Below are positions 39,283-48,387 of a stretch of 64,000 nt of DNA, piece by piece (the first letter of the stretch is position 1; each line of letters starts with the position of its first letter). The position numbers and the translations under genes were made by a program. The DNA is from Brevibacillus dissolubilis. GTDB taxonomy: Bacteria > Bacillota > Bacilli > Brevibacillales > Brevibacillaceae. Location of the stretch: positions 1 to 64,000 of the forward strand of contig NZ_VCNA01000017.1 in NCBI RefSeq assembly GCF_006170445.1, in the 5' to 3' direction. Below the pieces are notes generated by a model. It was not told where the DNA came from, did no database searches, and was given only the letters and a program-made list of their open reading frames with translations.

Positions 39283-40485
39283 TTGAAGCAATGCACGTTA
39301 TACGTCTCTATCAAGCAACATCAAATAGTGACGGAAGCTATCCAAGAAGCATTTCGTGGCAAGACGATCAAAGCGTCACCAGACGGCCGCGGATTAACCG
39401 TCATAGAAGGTCTATTTGACCCAAGCACCGTAACATTCAACACCGTGCGAGAGGATACCGACTCCGAAGCCTTCAGCCAGATGAAGCGTGGCATGTACGT
39501 CTTCTTCTACCAGATCGAAACCCCTCACAACCAGGTAAAAGAAAAACTGCTCATGCAAATCTCAGCTCTCAATATGGCGGTAGGTATCGTGTCGAGTAAG
39601 GAATTTGATGAAGAGACATTCCTCAACATCCTGAAGATTGCCAATGATGTGCATGGTATCGTGTTTCTCCCTACCGGTGAGGTGATCGATCCACAAGGCC
39701 GGCTGATCATGAATCCGGCTGGGGAATCGGAGTTGGAGGATTTGCCTATAATCGTAAGTAGTGGTAGAGGTGTTGATAGAGATGGGCATGTGGAGAAACT
39801 TGAACATCAGACTCGATCTCAATCGGCTGAAGCGCGAAAAGAGAGAAGCATGGAGCTTTTGCGTGCGCAGGGCATCCCCGTGATTGATCATCTCCCTGTC
39901 ATCGCAGGGGACGAAGAGGCTGTAATCCGCAGCAAAAATGAGATCGTGCAACGTGCCATTGCTTTGTGCCTGATCGCCGTCTATGCGGGGAATCTGGCGG
40001 AGGATGGGAAGATCCAAGAAGGTCGGAAGGTTATTCAAGCGATTATTCAACAATATTGGGCAGAAGGATTTTTCACTGAAAAAGAAGAAGAATTCTTTAC
40101 TGACGATCATCTCGAACAGACGGGTATCATCCAGATGGCGTGGATGTACGAATGCTACTGGGTGCTGCTGTGGGCGCTCGGGTTTGTGGAGGAGCTTAAT
40201 TTCCCGGGACAGATTTGTGATGTGCAGGCAGCGGTTAACACGTTGCGCCACGCGGGTAACTATGATGGCTTCTATCGAAAGGCGTCTGTCCGGAGCAAGG
40301 AAGACATTCTAAATCAGGCCGATCTGATCTACCGTTATCATTGGGCTTGTGTGAATGCGAGAGTCAATAACCAGCCGGTACCGGGAGATTTGGATGCGGG
40401 AGTGGTGATGGAGCGACACAGAGCGTTTAACTGGCTCATCCGCTACATGGATGCGGACTGGGATGACGTGAGGACGGATACATAG
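39283..40485 (+). CDS. DUF4272 domain-containing protein
   Basis: About 400 residues from a TTG preceded by GAGGGATCA. The C-terminal half has the DUF4272 pattern: ERSMELLRAQGIPVIDHLPV, NEIVQRAIALCLIAVYAGN, then a long helical region with WALGF. The N-terminal half (about 1-150) is alpha/beta and is shared by B. subtilis-type homologues. Soluble. No function is established for the family. Confidence 0.85.
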   Translation: MKQCTLYVSIKQHQIVTEAIQEAFRGKTIKASPDGRGLTVIEGLFDPSTVTFNTVREDTDSEAFSQMKRGMYVFFYQIETPHNQVKEKLLMQISALNMAVGIVSSKEFDEETFLNILKIANDVHGIVFLPTGEVIDPQGRLIMNPAGESELEDLPIIVSSGRGVDRDGHVEKLEHQTRSQSAEARKERSMELLRAQGIPVIDHLPVIAGDEEAVIRSKNEIVQRAIALCLIAVYAGNLAEDGKIQEGRKVIQAIIQQYWAEGFFTEKEEEFFTDDHLEQTGIIQMAWMYECYWVLLWALGFVEELNFPGQICDVQAAVNTLRHAGNYDGFYRKASVRSKEDILNQADLIYRYHWACVNARVNNQPVPGDLDAGVVMERHRAFNWLIRYMDADWDDVRTDT

Positions 40486-40534
40486 CCCAGAGGGAGATAG
40501 AATAGACAGTAATCAAAAAAGAGAGGGACGATGA

Positions 40535-41002
40535 TTGATGACCATTCAGCTAAAACCTGTTACGCGGGATAATTTTTTGGCATGTATCCTGCTGAAATCA
40601 TATGACTACAAAGGCTATCATCTTTTTGAGGAGCATGTGACCTCTAATGCATTTTCACTAGCACAGGCTTATGCCCAGCCGGAGTGGACGCCAAGGGCCA
40701 TCTATGACGGTGAGACCTTGGTTGGGTTAACGATGTACGGGCTTGAGCAGAGGGAGCATTTTTACTTTATCACCCGACTGATGATCGATTACCGATATCA
40801 GGGTAAGGGATATGGTAGAGCGGCGATGCAGCAGGTGATTGAGGAGATTCGTGGGTTGGGAGCAAGTGAGGTGTATACGAGCATTGTAGCTGGCAACGAA
40901 GCAGCCAAGGGTTTGTATTCGAGCCTGGGCTTTGAGGAGACAGGGCGTTTTATCGAGTTCGGCGGTGAGCTTGAGCCGTTGTATTGCTTAAAGCTGGAGT
41001 AG
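40535..41002 (+). CDS. GNAT-family N-acetyltransferase
   Basis: 155 residues. Motif A Q-G-K-G-Y-G-R-A-A-M lies near residue 89 with the preceding strand FITRLMIDYRY and motif B NEAAKGLYSSLGFEETGRFI. The N-terminus (PVTRDNFLACILLK) resembles spermine/spermidine-type acetyltransferases. The substrate cannot be fixed from sequence. Start at the first of two ATGs, site GAGAGGG. Confidence 0.9.
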   Translation: MMTIQLKPVTRDNFLACILLKSYDYKGYHLFEEHVTSNAFSLAQAYAQPEWTPRAIYDGETLVGLTMYGLEQREHFYFITRLMIDYRYQGKGYGRAAMQQVIEEIRGLGASEVYTSIVAGNEAAKGLYSSLGFEETGRFIEFGGELEPLYCLKLE

Positions 41003-41091
41003 GATTGGTACATCGAAGGGTAAGAGAAAAGAAAGATTGACAGTGAAATAACAGAAAAACAGACAAATAGATACGTGAAAGCAATCAAATC

Positions 41092-41117
41092 GGCTGCACT
41101 TCGGTGTGGCTTTTTTT
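41092..41117 (+). terminator. Terminator (UUCG-loop type)
   Basis: GGCTGCAC-TTCG-GTGTGGC followed by seven T. An almost identical hairpin occurs at 45824. Confidence 0.85.
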
Positions 41118-41203
41118 ATTGGTTGTTTTGACAGCAGTTTGAAAATCCTCCATTCATCCCATCCTATTCGTATTCATCACTCTTTTTCGGAGGGAAACCT
41201 ACT

Positions 41204-41623
41204 ATGGAAGCAAGCTGCCCGTCTATATGGCCAGAGGAGAAAACACCAGACGATGTCGCAAACTGTACAGACTGCGGTCTCTATACACATGGCTCCCGCA
41301 TGATCTGGGGAGAAGGCAATCCACATGCGCCGATCATGATCGTCCTTGATAATCCGGGGGCAAGGGAGGATCGGGAGGGCAACCCGTTTGTCTGCGGGAC
41401 CAGAGAGACCTTGCAAAAAGCGGCATATGAGGTGGGAGTAAGTGCGGAGGATTTATATGTGACCTATATTCTGAAGCGCCGACCGGTCAAGGCCTATGAT
41501 AAGGAGCGTACCAGGGAGAAGACGACGGTGTCCTATCATCCGTTGGCGGTGAGGAGACGGCCTAATCTGTGGAAGTATTTTATGGAGGACTGGCGGTTTT
41601 TGGTAGAAGCGTATAGGATATGA
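41204..41623 (+). CDS. Uracil-DNA glycosylase-like protein with apparent internal deletion
   Basis: 139 residues. The N-terminal half matches small UDG-superfamily proteins of Bacillales: DCGLYTHGSRMIWGEGNPHA, then LDNPGAREDREGNPFVCGTR and YVTYILKRRPVKAYDKERTR. The C-terminus has YHPLAVRRRPNLWKYFMEDW. In homologues known to me about 60 residues separate these halves (the central strand with a LGNVAVQSF motif); here they are joined directly after RTRE, in frame. So the enzyme is probably inactive or altered. The lead is recall of the family, not an alignment. Confidence 0.6.
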   Translation: MEASCPSIWPEEKTPDDVANCTDCGLYTHGSRMIWGEGNPHAPIMIVLDNPGAREDREGNPFVCGTRETLQKAAYEVGVSAEDLYVTYILKRRPVKAYDKERTREKTTVSYHPLAVRRRPNLWKYFMEDWRFLVEAYRI

Positions 41624-41715
41624 TAAAATGAATGGGAAATCTTACTTTTACACAAGAGGCGGTTCACTAAGGCTGTTCCCTATAAATGCCAGATAGATTC
41701 ACAGGAGAGAGGGTC

Positions 41716-44286
41716 TTGTCAGTGGATGAATCAATTGAAATACTAAATGAAGAAGTATTTGAGAATCTGGAACAAATCCTCCAATTGTTAGACCCAAGGC
41801 TGGATCTAAAGCTATATGCCATTATCTCGTCAAAGAAACCAGACAAATTAGAAGCGATGAGAATCAAACGCAGTTTGTCCCCTGATCCCAACATCGAGAC
41901 GATTATCCAAGAGCCACTTACCAATCCAGAGACCGTACTTGATAAGATTGGGGTTCCCAAATCAGCTTGGGAAGGGGATTTAACGCAGTTTATTGCTACA
42001 CTTGATGGTTTTGACTTCAAGCCTTATGTCATGTCCGTCAGAGAACAGACTGATACGGGCGTAACCGTCCAAAATTCGCCAGATTCCGATACCAAGGACG
42101 ATACCAAGGACGATTCTTCTCCAGTACCGTGGGAGCCAAATGAGTGGCGGATCGTTTATTCAAACGGATTTAAGTTAGCAAATAAAAACAAGATTGATAT
42201 CCAATATTTCCTTGCCATCGAATATGTGGATGTTGAAACAAGATCCATTTACTATGATAAGCCACAGTTGTCTTTTCTGAGAATGATGCTCGATTACTAC
42301 TTTTTAGACTTTTATGATTGCGAGGAAGATAAGAAATTAAAGGTAGACAATGAGCTGGGTATCAAGAAAAAGTACAGAGAAGATTGCGGTCAGTTCCTTC
42401 AGCGGATGGCAAGGCTGTTTTTAGGTAAAGTTCAGGATTTCATTGAACAGGGAAAGCATTTGAATGAGAGTTTTGCTGTTTCTTCAGATACGCAGCAGAT
42501 TGTAAACAATCAATACTATATAAACAATCTCCTTGAGAAAATCGATGGAATCTCAAATCGAACGTATGAAGGAGACAGCCCTTTTGGTTGTATGCTGCTG
42601 TTGGACCGAGATACGCTTACTCAGGAAAACTTTGTGAGGTATGCTGTGAAGTTTCAGGATACCCGCCTGATTAAGATGGAGGACGCCCGTAAGATCAGAA
42701 AGTTGCTTGAACTGACGAATAAAGAGAACGACTTATACCTGATTGCAGATCATAATTCGATCTATGGGATCGGAGAGATTAATTGGAGTCAGATTAAAGA
42801 GAAGTTGATTTTTAAATTCGAGTTTAAAGGCTTATCCAGGTACAACGTCTTTCTTGTAACTATGGAAGAAAAAATAAGTGCAGAAGGTAAGCTCATCACA
42901 GAGGATGAAAAGAAAATATTAAAACTGACAACGGATATTGAGATCGTTTCACATAAACTGTTAGGTGTTTCATTCAAACGACCCGAATTAGGGGATGGTG
43001 GGTTCACTCCAGAATTGTTCAAACGGGTGATCAAGACCGAATTTAAAAATACGGATATCAGTGATAAGCAGATCGAAAAGCTACAGGTTGTGGTTAAAAA
43101 GGCAAAAGAACAACAGAGTGGTACGATGGTGGTGATTACCGACCATGACACGGCAGTAGACGAATTGAAAAAACTGCAAAAACAATCAACTCCGATCATA
43201 CCTACCGAAATTAATCCGGCCTTCATCAAGCATCTGACCTCAATTGATGGAGCGATCTATTTTGATACATCAGGAGCTTGTCATGCCATTGGTGTCATAT
43301 TGGATGGTCTGGCTCATGAACATATGGGTGACTCCAGCCGGGGAGCACGCTATCATTCGGCCTATCGTTATGCAGAAAAATTAAAAGGAGAAGATAAACG
43401 TTGCGTAATCGCGATCATTTCTGAAGATGGAATGGTGAATCTGATCCCGGAGCAGGTGAATGAAGCGGCTATACGTCGAGCTTTTAAGCAATTTATTGGA
43501 TACGTCAATGATCATGAGGAGCTGACAGAAGGAAAAATAAAGGCCTACGATGATGAATTAAATAAAGTAATAGGGGATGTTGACTGTGATTATCAACATT
43601 ACTTTATCTTGGCAGATGCCTTCTACAAGAAACCTTACTACTTAGAAGCAGCAAAATACTTTGAAAAGGGTTTGGATAAGTGTGAGCATTTCAGCACATC
43701 TTATCAACGAAAGCTTGCATATTCTCATTTGAAATACGCAATGTCTCCCCAAGATGTCTCGATCAAAAAAGAGCATTTCGAAAAATCAATAATTGAGTAT
43801 AATAAACTAATCGACTCTGCAAATGATACTGAGATTGAACACAATGATTATAACTGTCGAGCTTTAGCATTTAATTTATTAGGTAGAAGACTTGGAAAGG
43901 AAGAATCCGCTAAGAGGGATGATTACTTCAGTAAGTCCTTGGTTGATTTTACCAAGTCAATTGGTATGAAGAAAAGTAAGTTTAATGTCCTATATAGTAA
44001 TCGTGCAAGTTTATACTGCGATATGGGGAAATGGAAGGAAGCTATAGAGGACTATATGGCGGCTGAATTAGAACAATCGTCTGAGGATACAATCAAAAAA
44101 ATAATGGATATTGTAAAAGAAGATGATTCATATTTCCTTCATGCCGTATCTGTTTATTCACAGATAAGAGGTAAGCAGGAAAGTGAGGAATTACGAAAAC
44201 AATTGATTGAATATGGTAAGCAAATTGCCGCAGATAACCTGGAAATTGCTGCGACATTGAAGCAACAAGGTTTTTTGGAAGAGTAA
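41716..44286 (+). CDS. Tandem DisA_N-like (diadenylate-cyclase fold) protein with TPR-like repeats
   Basis: About 856 residues from a TTG with GGAGA 7 nt upstream; an ATG at 41686 (866 aa) has no site. Residues counted from 41686: a first DAC-like domain about 297-366 (SPFGCMLLLDRDTLTQEN ... DLYLIADHNSIYGIGEI) with no catalytic triplet; a second about 477-590 (GTMVVITDHDTAVDELKK, IDGAIYFDTSGACHAIG, SSRGARYHSAYRYAEK, CVIAIISEDGMVNLIPE) keeping DGA while RHR is altered to RYH. The C-terminal 640-800 has TPR-like helices (YLEAAKYFEKGLDKCEH). Residues 1-290 are not recognised. It could make, or only bind, a cyclic dinucleotide. AT-richer than its neighbours; no adjacent effector gene is apparent. 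Confidence 0.7.
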   Translation: MSVDESIEILNEEVFENLEQILQLLDPRLDLKLYAIISSKKPDKLEAMRIKRSLSPDPNIETIIQEPLTNPETVLDKIGVPKSAWEGDLTQFIATLDGFDFKPYVMSVREQTDTGVTVQNSPDSDTKDDTKDDSSPVPWEPNEWRIVYSNGFKLANKNKIDIQYFLAIEYVDVETRSIYYDKPQLSFLRMMLDYYFLDFYDCEEDKKLKVDNELGIKKKYREDCGQFLQRMARLFLGKVQDFIEQGKHLNESFAVSSDTQQIVNNQYYINNLLEKIDGISNRTYEGDSPFGCMLLLDRDTLTQENFVRYAVKFQDTRLIKMEDARKIRKLLELTNKENDLYLIADHNSIYGIGEINWSQIKEKLIFKFEFKGLSRYNVFLVTMEEKISAEGKLITEDEKKILKLTTDIEIVSHKLLGVSFKRPELGDGGFTPELFKRVIKTEFKNTDISDKQIEKLQVVVKKAKEQQSGTMVVITDHDTAVDELKKLQKQSTPIIPTEINPAFIKHLTSIDGAIYFDTSGACHAIGVILDGLAHEHMGDSSRGARYHSAYRYAEKLKGEDKRCVIAIISEDGMVNLIPEQVNEAAIRRAFKQFIGYVNDHEELTEGKIKAYDDELNKVIGDVDCDYQHYFILADAFYKKPYYLEAAKYFEKGLDKCEHFSTSYQRKLAYSHLKYAMSPQDVSIKKEHFEKSIIEYNKLIDSANDTEIEHNDYNCRALAFNLLGRRLGKEESAKRDDYFSKSLVDFTKSIGMKKSKFNVLYSNRASLYCDMGKWKEAIEDYMAAELEQSSEDTIKKIMDIVKEDDSYFLHAVSVYSQIRGKQESEELRKQLIEYGKQIAADNLEIAATLKQQGFLEE

Positions 44287-44323
44287 GAGCAGAATCATAA
44301 TCTGATTCAATTCCTCCTCCACC

Positions 44324-44372
44324 AAAAAAGACAAGAAAGCCACCCAAAGAGGTAGCCTTCTTGTCTTTTTTC
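44324..44372. terminator. Bidirectional terminator
   Basis: AAAAAAGACAAGAA / TTCTTGTCTTTTTT stem with an inner helix, between the convergent DAC-like protein and kinase genes. Confidence 0.9.
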
Positions 44373-44378
44373 CTATAC

Positions 44379-45689
44379 CTACTTCAACGGAAACCTCACC
44401 ACGACCCGTGTCCCCGTCCCCAGCTCACTCCCCACCTCTATCTCCCCGTCAAAACTCTCAATCAAATTCTTGACCATAAACAGCCCGATCCCCTGGCCGC
44501 TTTTGTCCTGATTCATCTTCTCATATTTGCGGAAAAGCATCTGCATCTGCTCCTCGCTCATCCCGACTCCGTTGTCTTCGACGACAAGCTCCAGATGGTC
44601 TTCCTTGGTATGGGCGGTCAGCGTAACCGTCTGGCCTTCCTCGCTGTATTTGATCGCATTGCTGAGCAGGTTGGAGATGATCAGCTTGAACCCGATCGAA
44701 TTACAATTGAGCAGCAGATGCGGAGAGCTAGATACTGATGTGGTGAGGTGAATGTTCTGCGTGCGGGCTTTGATCTCCATGATCGAGATGACCTCTTCGA
44801 TCAGAGGATAGATCTGCGTGAGCCGCTTTTTCCAGAGGGCATCGGTGGACAGCATTTGCTCGGTATTGATAATATGCGTGATCTCGTTGTCGATCAGGGT
44901 GACGTAGTCGACGATCCCTTTTAATTTTTCCTCTTTGTCGAGGGTGTTCTCCTGTGCGAGGAGCAGGGAAGCATAGGCCTTGATGACTGTCAGTGGATTG
45001 CGTACCTCATGCGAGACGACATGGACGAAATCCAGCTTCTGCTTGTACAAATCTACTTCGGATTCCAGCTTGGTTTGGGCGGATAGGGTGGGAAAGCAGA
45101 CTTCTTTGGCCGATTTCTTATAGAGATTAGAGAGAACGAGCTCGTGGTCGGTCATGAGGTATTCGTGTGTCTTCATCATTTCAATCTGGATGATTGATGG
45201 GACGATATTGCCGTCATAGGCACAGACGGTCAGGTAGCCGAGTTCGCTTACGGACAGATCGGCTTGGCATTCATAGGTGTGGAGCTTGCTCAGCATGTCC
45301 TCCTGGCTCTTCCAGTCGACGTGTCCCCAGAGTCGGGCGGTCAGGTTGTTATGTAAGTAAGGCTGGATTGCTTGATCCAGATTAGCCAGCACACGGTCGA
45401 AGTGAAAATCCTCATACATGCGGTAGAACTCGTAGCTGTCGATATACTCAAGCTTATCCAGCTGATGGGGAGCGGCTTCTTTTACTTTTTCGTAGATGAG
45501 CTGGAATTTTTCCTGACTCTCGATCAACATCACATGCTGGTCCAATTGAAAGCCAGCGAGGATAAAAGAGACGGCATTTTCGATATAACGATCTTGTTCA
45601 CCATAAAAGTAGAGAATGTGGGACCCGTTATTGACGTGTAGCTTGTTGGTTAACGGAATCGTCTGTAAGGGAACGGACATGGTAGCCAT
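44379..45689 (-). CDS. Sensor histidine kinase with MEDS domain
   Basis: About 436 residues. The N-terminal MEDS sensory domain (HILYFYGEQDRYIENAVSFI ... HVDWKSQEDMLSKLHTYEC) is followed by the kinase: H-box VSHEVRNPLTVI, N-box SNLLSNAIKYSEEG, G1 VEDNGVGMSEEQ and G2 GQGIGLFMV. There is no membrane segment. Orphan kinase: no response-regulator gene is adjacent. The ATG at 45689 is 13 nt from AGGAGG; a GTG at 45701 is too close to it. Confidence 0.92.
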   Translation of the reverse strand: MATMSVPLQTIPLTNKLHVNNGSHILYFYGEQDRYIENAVSFILAGFQLDQHVMLIESQEKFQLIYEKVKEAAPHQLDKLEYIDSYEFYRMYEDFHFDRVLANLDQAIQPYLHNNLTARLWGHVDWKSQEDMLSKLHTYECQADLSVSELGYLTVCAYDGNIVPSIIQIEMMKTHEYLMTDHELVLSNLYKKSAKEVCFPTLSAQTKLESEVDLYKQKLDFVHVVSHEVRNPLTVIKAYASLLLAQENTLDKEEKLKGIVDYVTLIDNEITHIINTEQMLSTDALWKKRLTQIYPLIEEVISIMEIKARTQNIHLTTSVSSSPHLLLNCNSIGFKLIISNLLSNAIKYSEEGQTVTLTAHTKEDHLELVVEDNGVGMSEEQMQMLFRKYEKMNQDKSGQGIGLFMVKNLIESFDGEIEVGSELGTGTRVVVRFPLK

Positions 45690-45823
45690 TGATCTGAACA
45701 CGCCTCCTCCGAGTAAATGGGGAAAATAGAATCACCTTACGAAATTAAGTATTTCTATTATATATGAAAAATTCCAATAATGTATAAGTTAAAATAGCAT
45801 ATCCACGCGTATTCAACACATTT

Positions 45824-45847
45824 GGCTGCACTTCGGTGTGGCTTTTT
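45824..45847 (+). terminator. Hairpin of the UUCG type
   Basis: GGCTGCAC-TTCG-GTGTGGC followed by TTTTT. It nearly duplicates 41092-41117, yet no plus-strand gene ends just upstream, so here it may be an attenuator or remnant. Confidence 0.5.
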
Positions 45848-45906
45848 CATTGAACTTTTCCATGTGGTTGGACAAAATATAGGTACGATAGGAGAGGTGA
45901 CAGGAT

Positions 45907-46911
45907 ATGATTCGATTAAGTGCGTTAGACCAATCTCCCATCTCTGACGGTAGCACAGCGGTTGAGGCGTTGGCGCAGACTGGTCGGCTGGCTGTGGAGT
46001 TGGAGCGGCTGGGGTATCATCGGTTGTGGGTGTCGGAGCATCATCATACATATAGCTTGGCCGGGTCCAGCCCGGAAGTCTTGATCTCACATCTGGCTGC
46101 GATTACGAAGCAGATTCGTGTCGGTTCAGGCGGGGTGATGCTTCCCCATTACAGCCCGTATAAAGTAGCCGAAAACTTCCGGGTGCTGGAGGCGTTGTAC
46201 CCGGGGCGGATAGATCTTGGACTTGGACGTGCGCCGGGTGGGATGCCGCTCGCTACCAGAGCGTTGCAAGGTGGGAGATTAACTGGTGTGGACAGCTATC
46301 CAGATCAGCTGGATGATCTCATCGGGTATCTGCATGACAGCTTGGACGAGCGCCATCCTTTTGCCCAGCTGAAGGCGACGCCGATCGTAGAGACCGCACC
46401 AGAGATGTGGCTGCTGGGTTCGAGTGGGGACAGTGCCAAGCTGGCTGCAGAGCGGGGAGTCGCATTTGCCTTTGCTGCGTTTATCAACGGGGATGGCGGG
46501 GACCGTGTGACGAGATGGTATCAGCAGAACTTCCAGCCGTCTATCCTGGGGGACAAGCCGAAGTCGATGGTAGCCGTCTTTGCCGTGTGCGCCGAGACAG
46601 AGGAAGAAGCCAACCGGCAAGCATCCAGCATCGATCTGTCTCTCTTGTTATTAGAAAAAGGAATCATGCGTGATAAAGGCACTCCTACCGTAGAAGAGGC
46701 CCTGGATTATCCGTACACCGAGTACGACTTGTACCGCATTAAGGAAAACCGCAAGCGGATCATCGTCGGGGACAAGGAGCAGGTGCGGGCCAAAATCTTG
46801 GAGCTTAGCGAAGCGTACCAGACAGACGAGGTCATGGTCGCGACGATCGTGCATGATTTTGAGGCGAAGCTGCGTTCCTATCAGCTGCTGGCAGAGGCTT
46901 TTCCACAGTAA
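45907..46911 (+). CDS. LLM class flavin-dependent oxidoreductase
   Basis: 334 residues of luciferase-like monooxygenase fold: LSALDQSPISDGSTA, YHRLWVSEHHHTYSLAGSSP, GSGGVMLPHYSPYKVAENFR and PGRIDLGLGRAPGG. It is the common LLM flavin-dependent group related to B. subtilis YceB/YwcH-type enzymes. The substrate is unknown. Site AGAGGTGA. Confidence 0.93.
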   Translation: MIRLSALDQSPISDGSTAVEALAQTGRLAVELERLGYHRLWVSEHHHTYSLAGSSPEVLISHLAAITKQIRVGSGGVMLPHYSPYKVAENFRVLEALYPGRIDLGLGRAPGGMPLATRALQGGRLTGVDSYPDQLDDLIGYLHDSLDERHPFAQLKATPIVETAPEMWLLGSSGDSAKLAAERGVAFAFAAFINGDGGDRVTRWYQQNFQPSILGDKPKSMVAVFAVCAETEEEANRQASSIDLSLLLLEKGIMRDKGTPTVEEALDYPYTEYDLYRIKENRKRIIVGDKEQVRAKILELSEAYQTDEVMVATIVHDFEAKLRSYQLLAEAFPQ

Positions 46912-46932
46912 AAAGATATTCGTTCCGTTAGA

Positions 46933-46971
46933 AGCATATGCCGTCATCTGCGACTGGCATATGCTTTTTTT
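46933..46971 (+). terminator. Terminator
   Basis: AGCATATGCC / GGCATATGCT stem with a 13-nt loop and seven T. Confidence 0.92.
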
Positions 46972-47072
46972 ATTGCAGGTAAACGGCGTTTCAGCATTTA
47001 ACAATTGAATTACCTGTATTTTCTAACTATAATAATATTAACAATTTTGGTTAAATAAGGAGGTTTCTAAAA

Positions 47073-48197
47073 ATGAACTGGAAACAGGTTGTGCTCAGCT
47101 CTCTTGCAGCGGTTACGGTTACGATGGGTGTTCCTGCTTTTAGCGGAGGGGCATCTGCGTTCACCTACGGCCCGTCGTCGATCTTCGAGCAGCTGGATTA
47201 TGGCGTCTATTGGTTCGGCAAAGGCAATGTCAGCCAAAAAGCGGTGAAGGGACAAGCCAATCCTTACTATGACCCTGCTAAGCCGACAGTGATCTTCGTA
47301 CATGGCTGGCAACCGCTCTCATCGGTCATGGAGAGACGTGAGGATTTTGATTATGAGCAGTATTTTGTCTACAACACTGGGGATGAGTGGGTGGATGCAG
47401 GCTGGAACGTGGGGATTTTCTTCTGGAACCAGTTCGCGGATGAAGAAGAGGTGACCGATGCGGAGGCGAAGATCTGGACAGCGGACGGCCCAAGAGGCAT
47501 GAGATGGCTGAGAAATGACGAGGTCTACCAGACATTTGAGGATCTGAACCGCAGTGCGTCCGACCTTTTTGTAGAGGAATATATGAATGCGCTTTCAGAT
47601 TACAAAGGAGACAACATCCGCATCGTCGGGCACTCACTCGGCAGCCAGATGGCCACGCTTCTGACCAAAAAAGTAAGCGACAAAGTACAGGCAGGCCAGC
47701 TCCCAGCCAACCTGCAGCCAGACCGTGTCGCACTGCTTGATCCGTTCTGGTCGAAGTGGGGCAAGGGTTATCTCGGTGGTAAATGGACAGGCGAAGTCAG
47801 CCGGGAATATGTCTCAGCACTGAAAGCTAAGGGGATTGTGTTCGAGCTTTACAAATCGTCTGCGATTAATGATATGTGGATCGGAGATGAGAATCTGGAG
47901 ATGCGCCGCATGACTACTTTTGTCGAGTACCAGCCATGGTATATCCCGGCTGTTGACCAGATCGGCCAGCATAATATTGCGACGAAAATGTACTTCTCAT
48001 CGTTTGGCTTCCAGGCTCCTGAGGTGACGGTCAACTGGCTCGGCCAACGCATCAAGACGGGCAACACCGCGCCAAGTGCTGCGATGTCTGATGCGGAGAT
48101 TGGCAAGCGCATGGATTCGGGCAAAAAGTGGGTACAGGTGGAGGGACGCATGACCCAGAGCACGGATGATGACTGGTATGAAGTGAAGTCCAAATAA
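47073..48197 (+). CDS. Secreted lipase-like alpha/beta hydrolase
   Basis: 374 residues with a signal peptide (MNWKQVVLSSLAAVTVTMGV to about ASA). The mature domain has the oxyanion strand VIFVHGWQPL, and nucleophile elbow VGHSLGSQMA. The fold resembles triglyceride-lipase-like hydrolases. The C-terminal ~60 residues (MSDAEIGKRMDSGKKWVQVE...) are unlike usual lipases. ATG with AAGGAGG. Likely extracellular; substrate unknown. Confidence 0.88.
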   Translation: MNWKQVVLSSLAAVTVTMGVPAFSGGASAFTYGPSSIFEQLDYGVYWFGKGNVSQKAVKGQANPYYDPAKPTVIFVHGWQPLSSVMERREDFDYEQYFVYNTGDEWVDAGWNVGIFFWNQFADEEEVTDAEAKIWTADGPRGMRWLRNDEVYQTFEDLNRSASDLFVEEYMNALSDYKGDNIRIVGHSLGSQMATLLTKKVSDKVQAGQLPANLQPDRVALLDPFWSKWGKGYLGGKWTGEVSREYVSALKAKGIVFELYKSSAINDMWIGDENLEMRRMTTFVEYQPWYIPAVDQIGQHNIATKMYFSSFGFQAPEVTVNWLGQRIKTGNTAPSAAMSDAEIGKRMDSGKKWVQVEGRMTQSTDDDWYEVKSK

Positions 48198-48387
48198 AGG
48201 CAGTAGGATAACAAGGCACGATAAAAACGTCGGCATGCTTGGGCTGGCTGATACCAATTAGACAGGAGGGGAAGAGCTGTCTAGCTGGATACGGTCGTCC
48301 GGGAAATCCGGCGTTTTTGCTATGGGGGCATATCCAAATGAGTGCGTATCCGAATCAGCGTAGACCCGCCCGCCTATACCCACCCGC

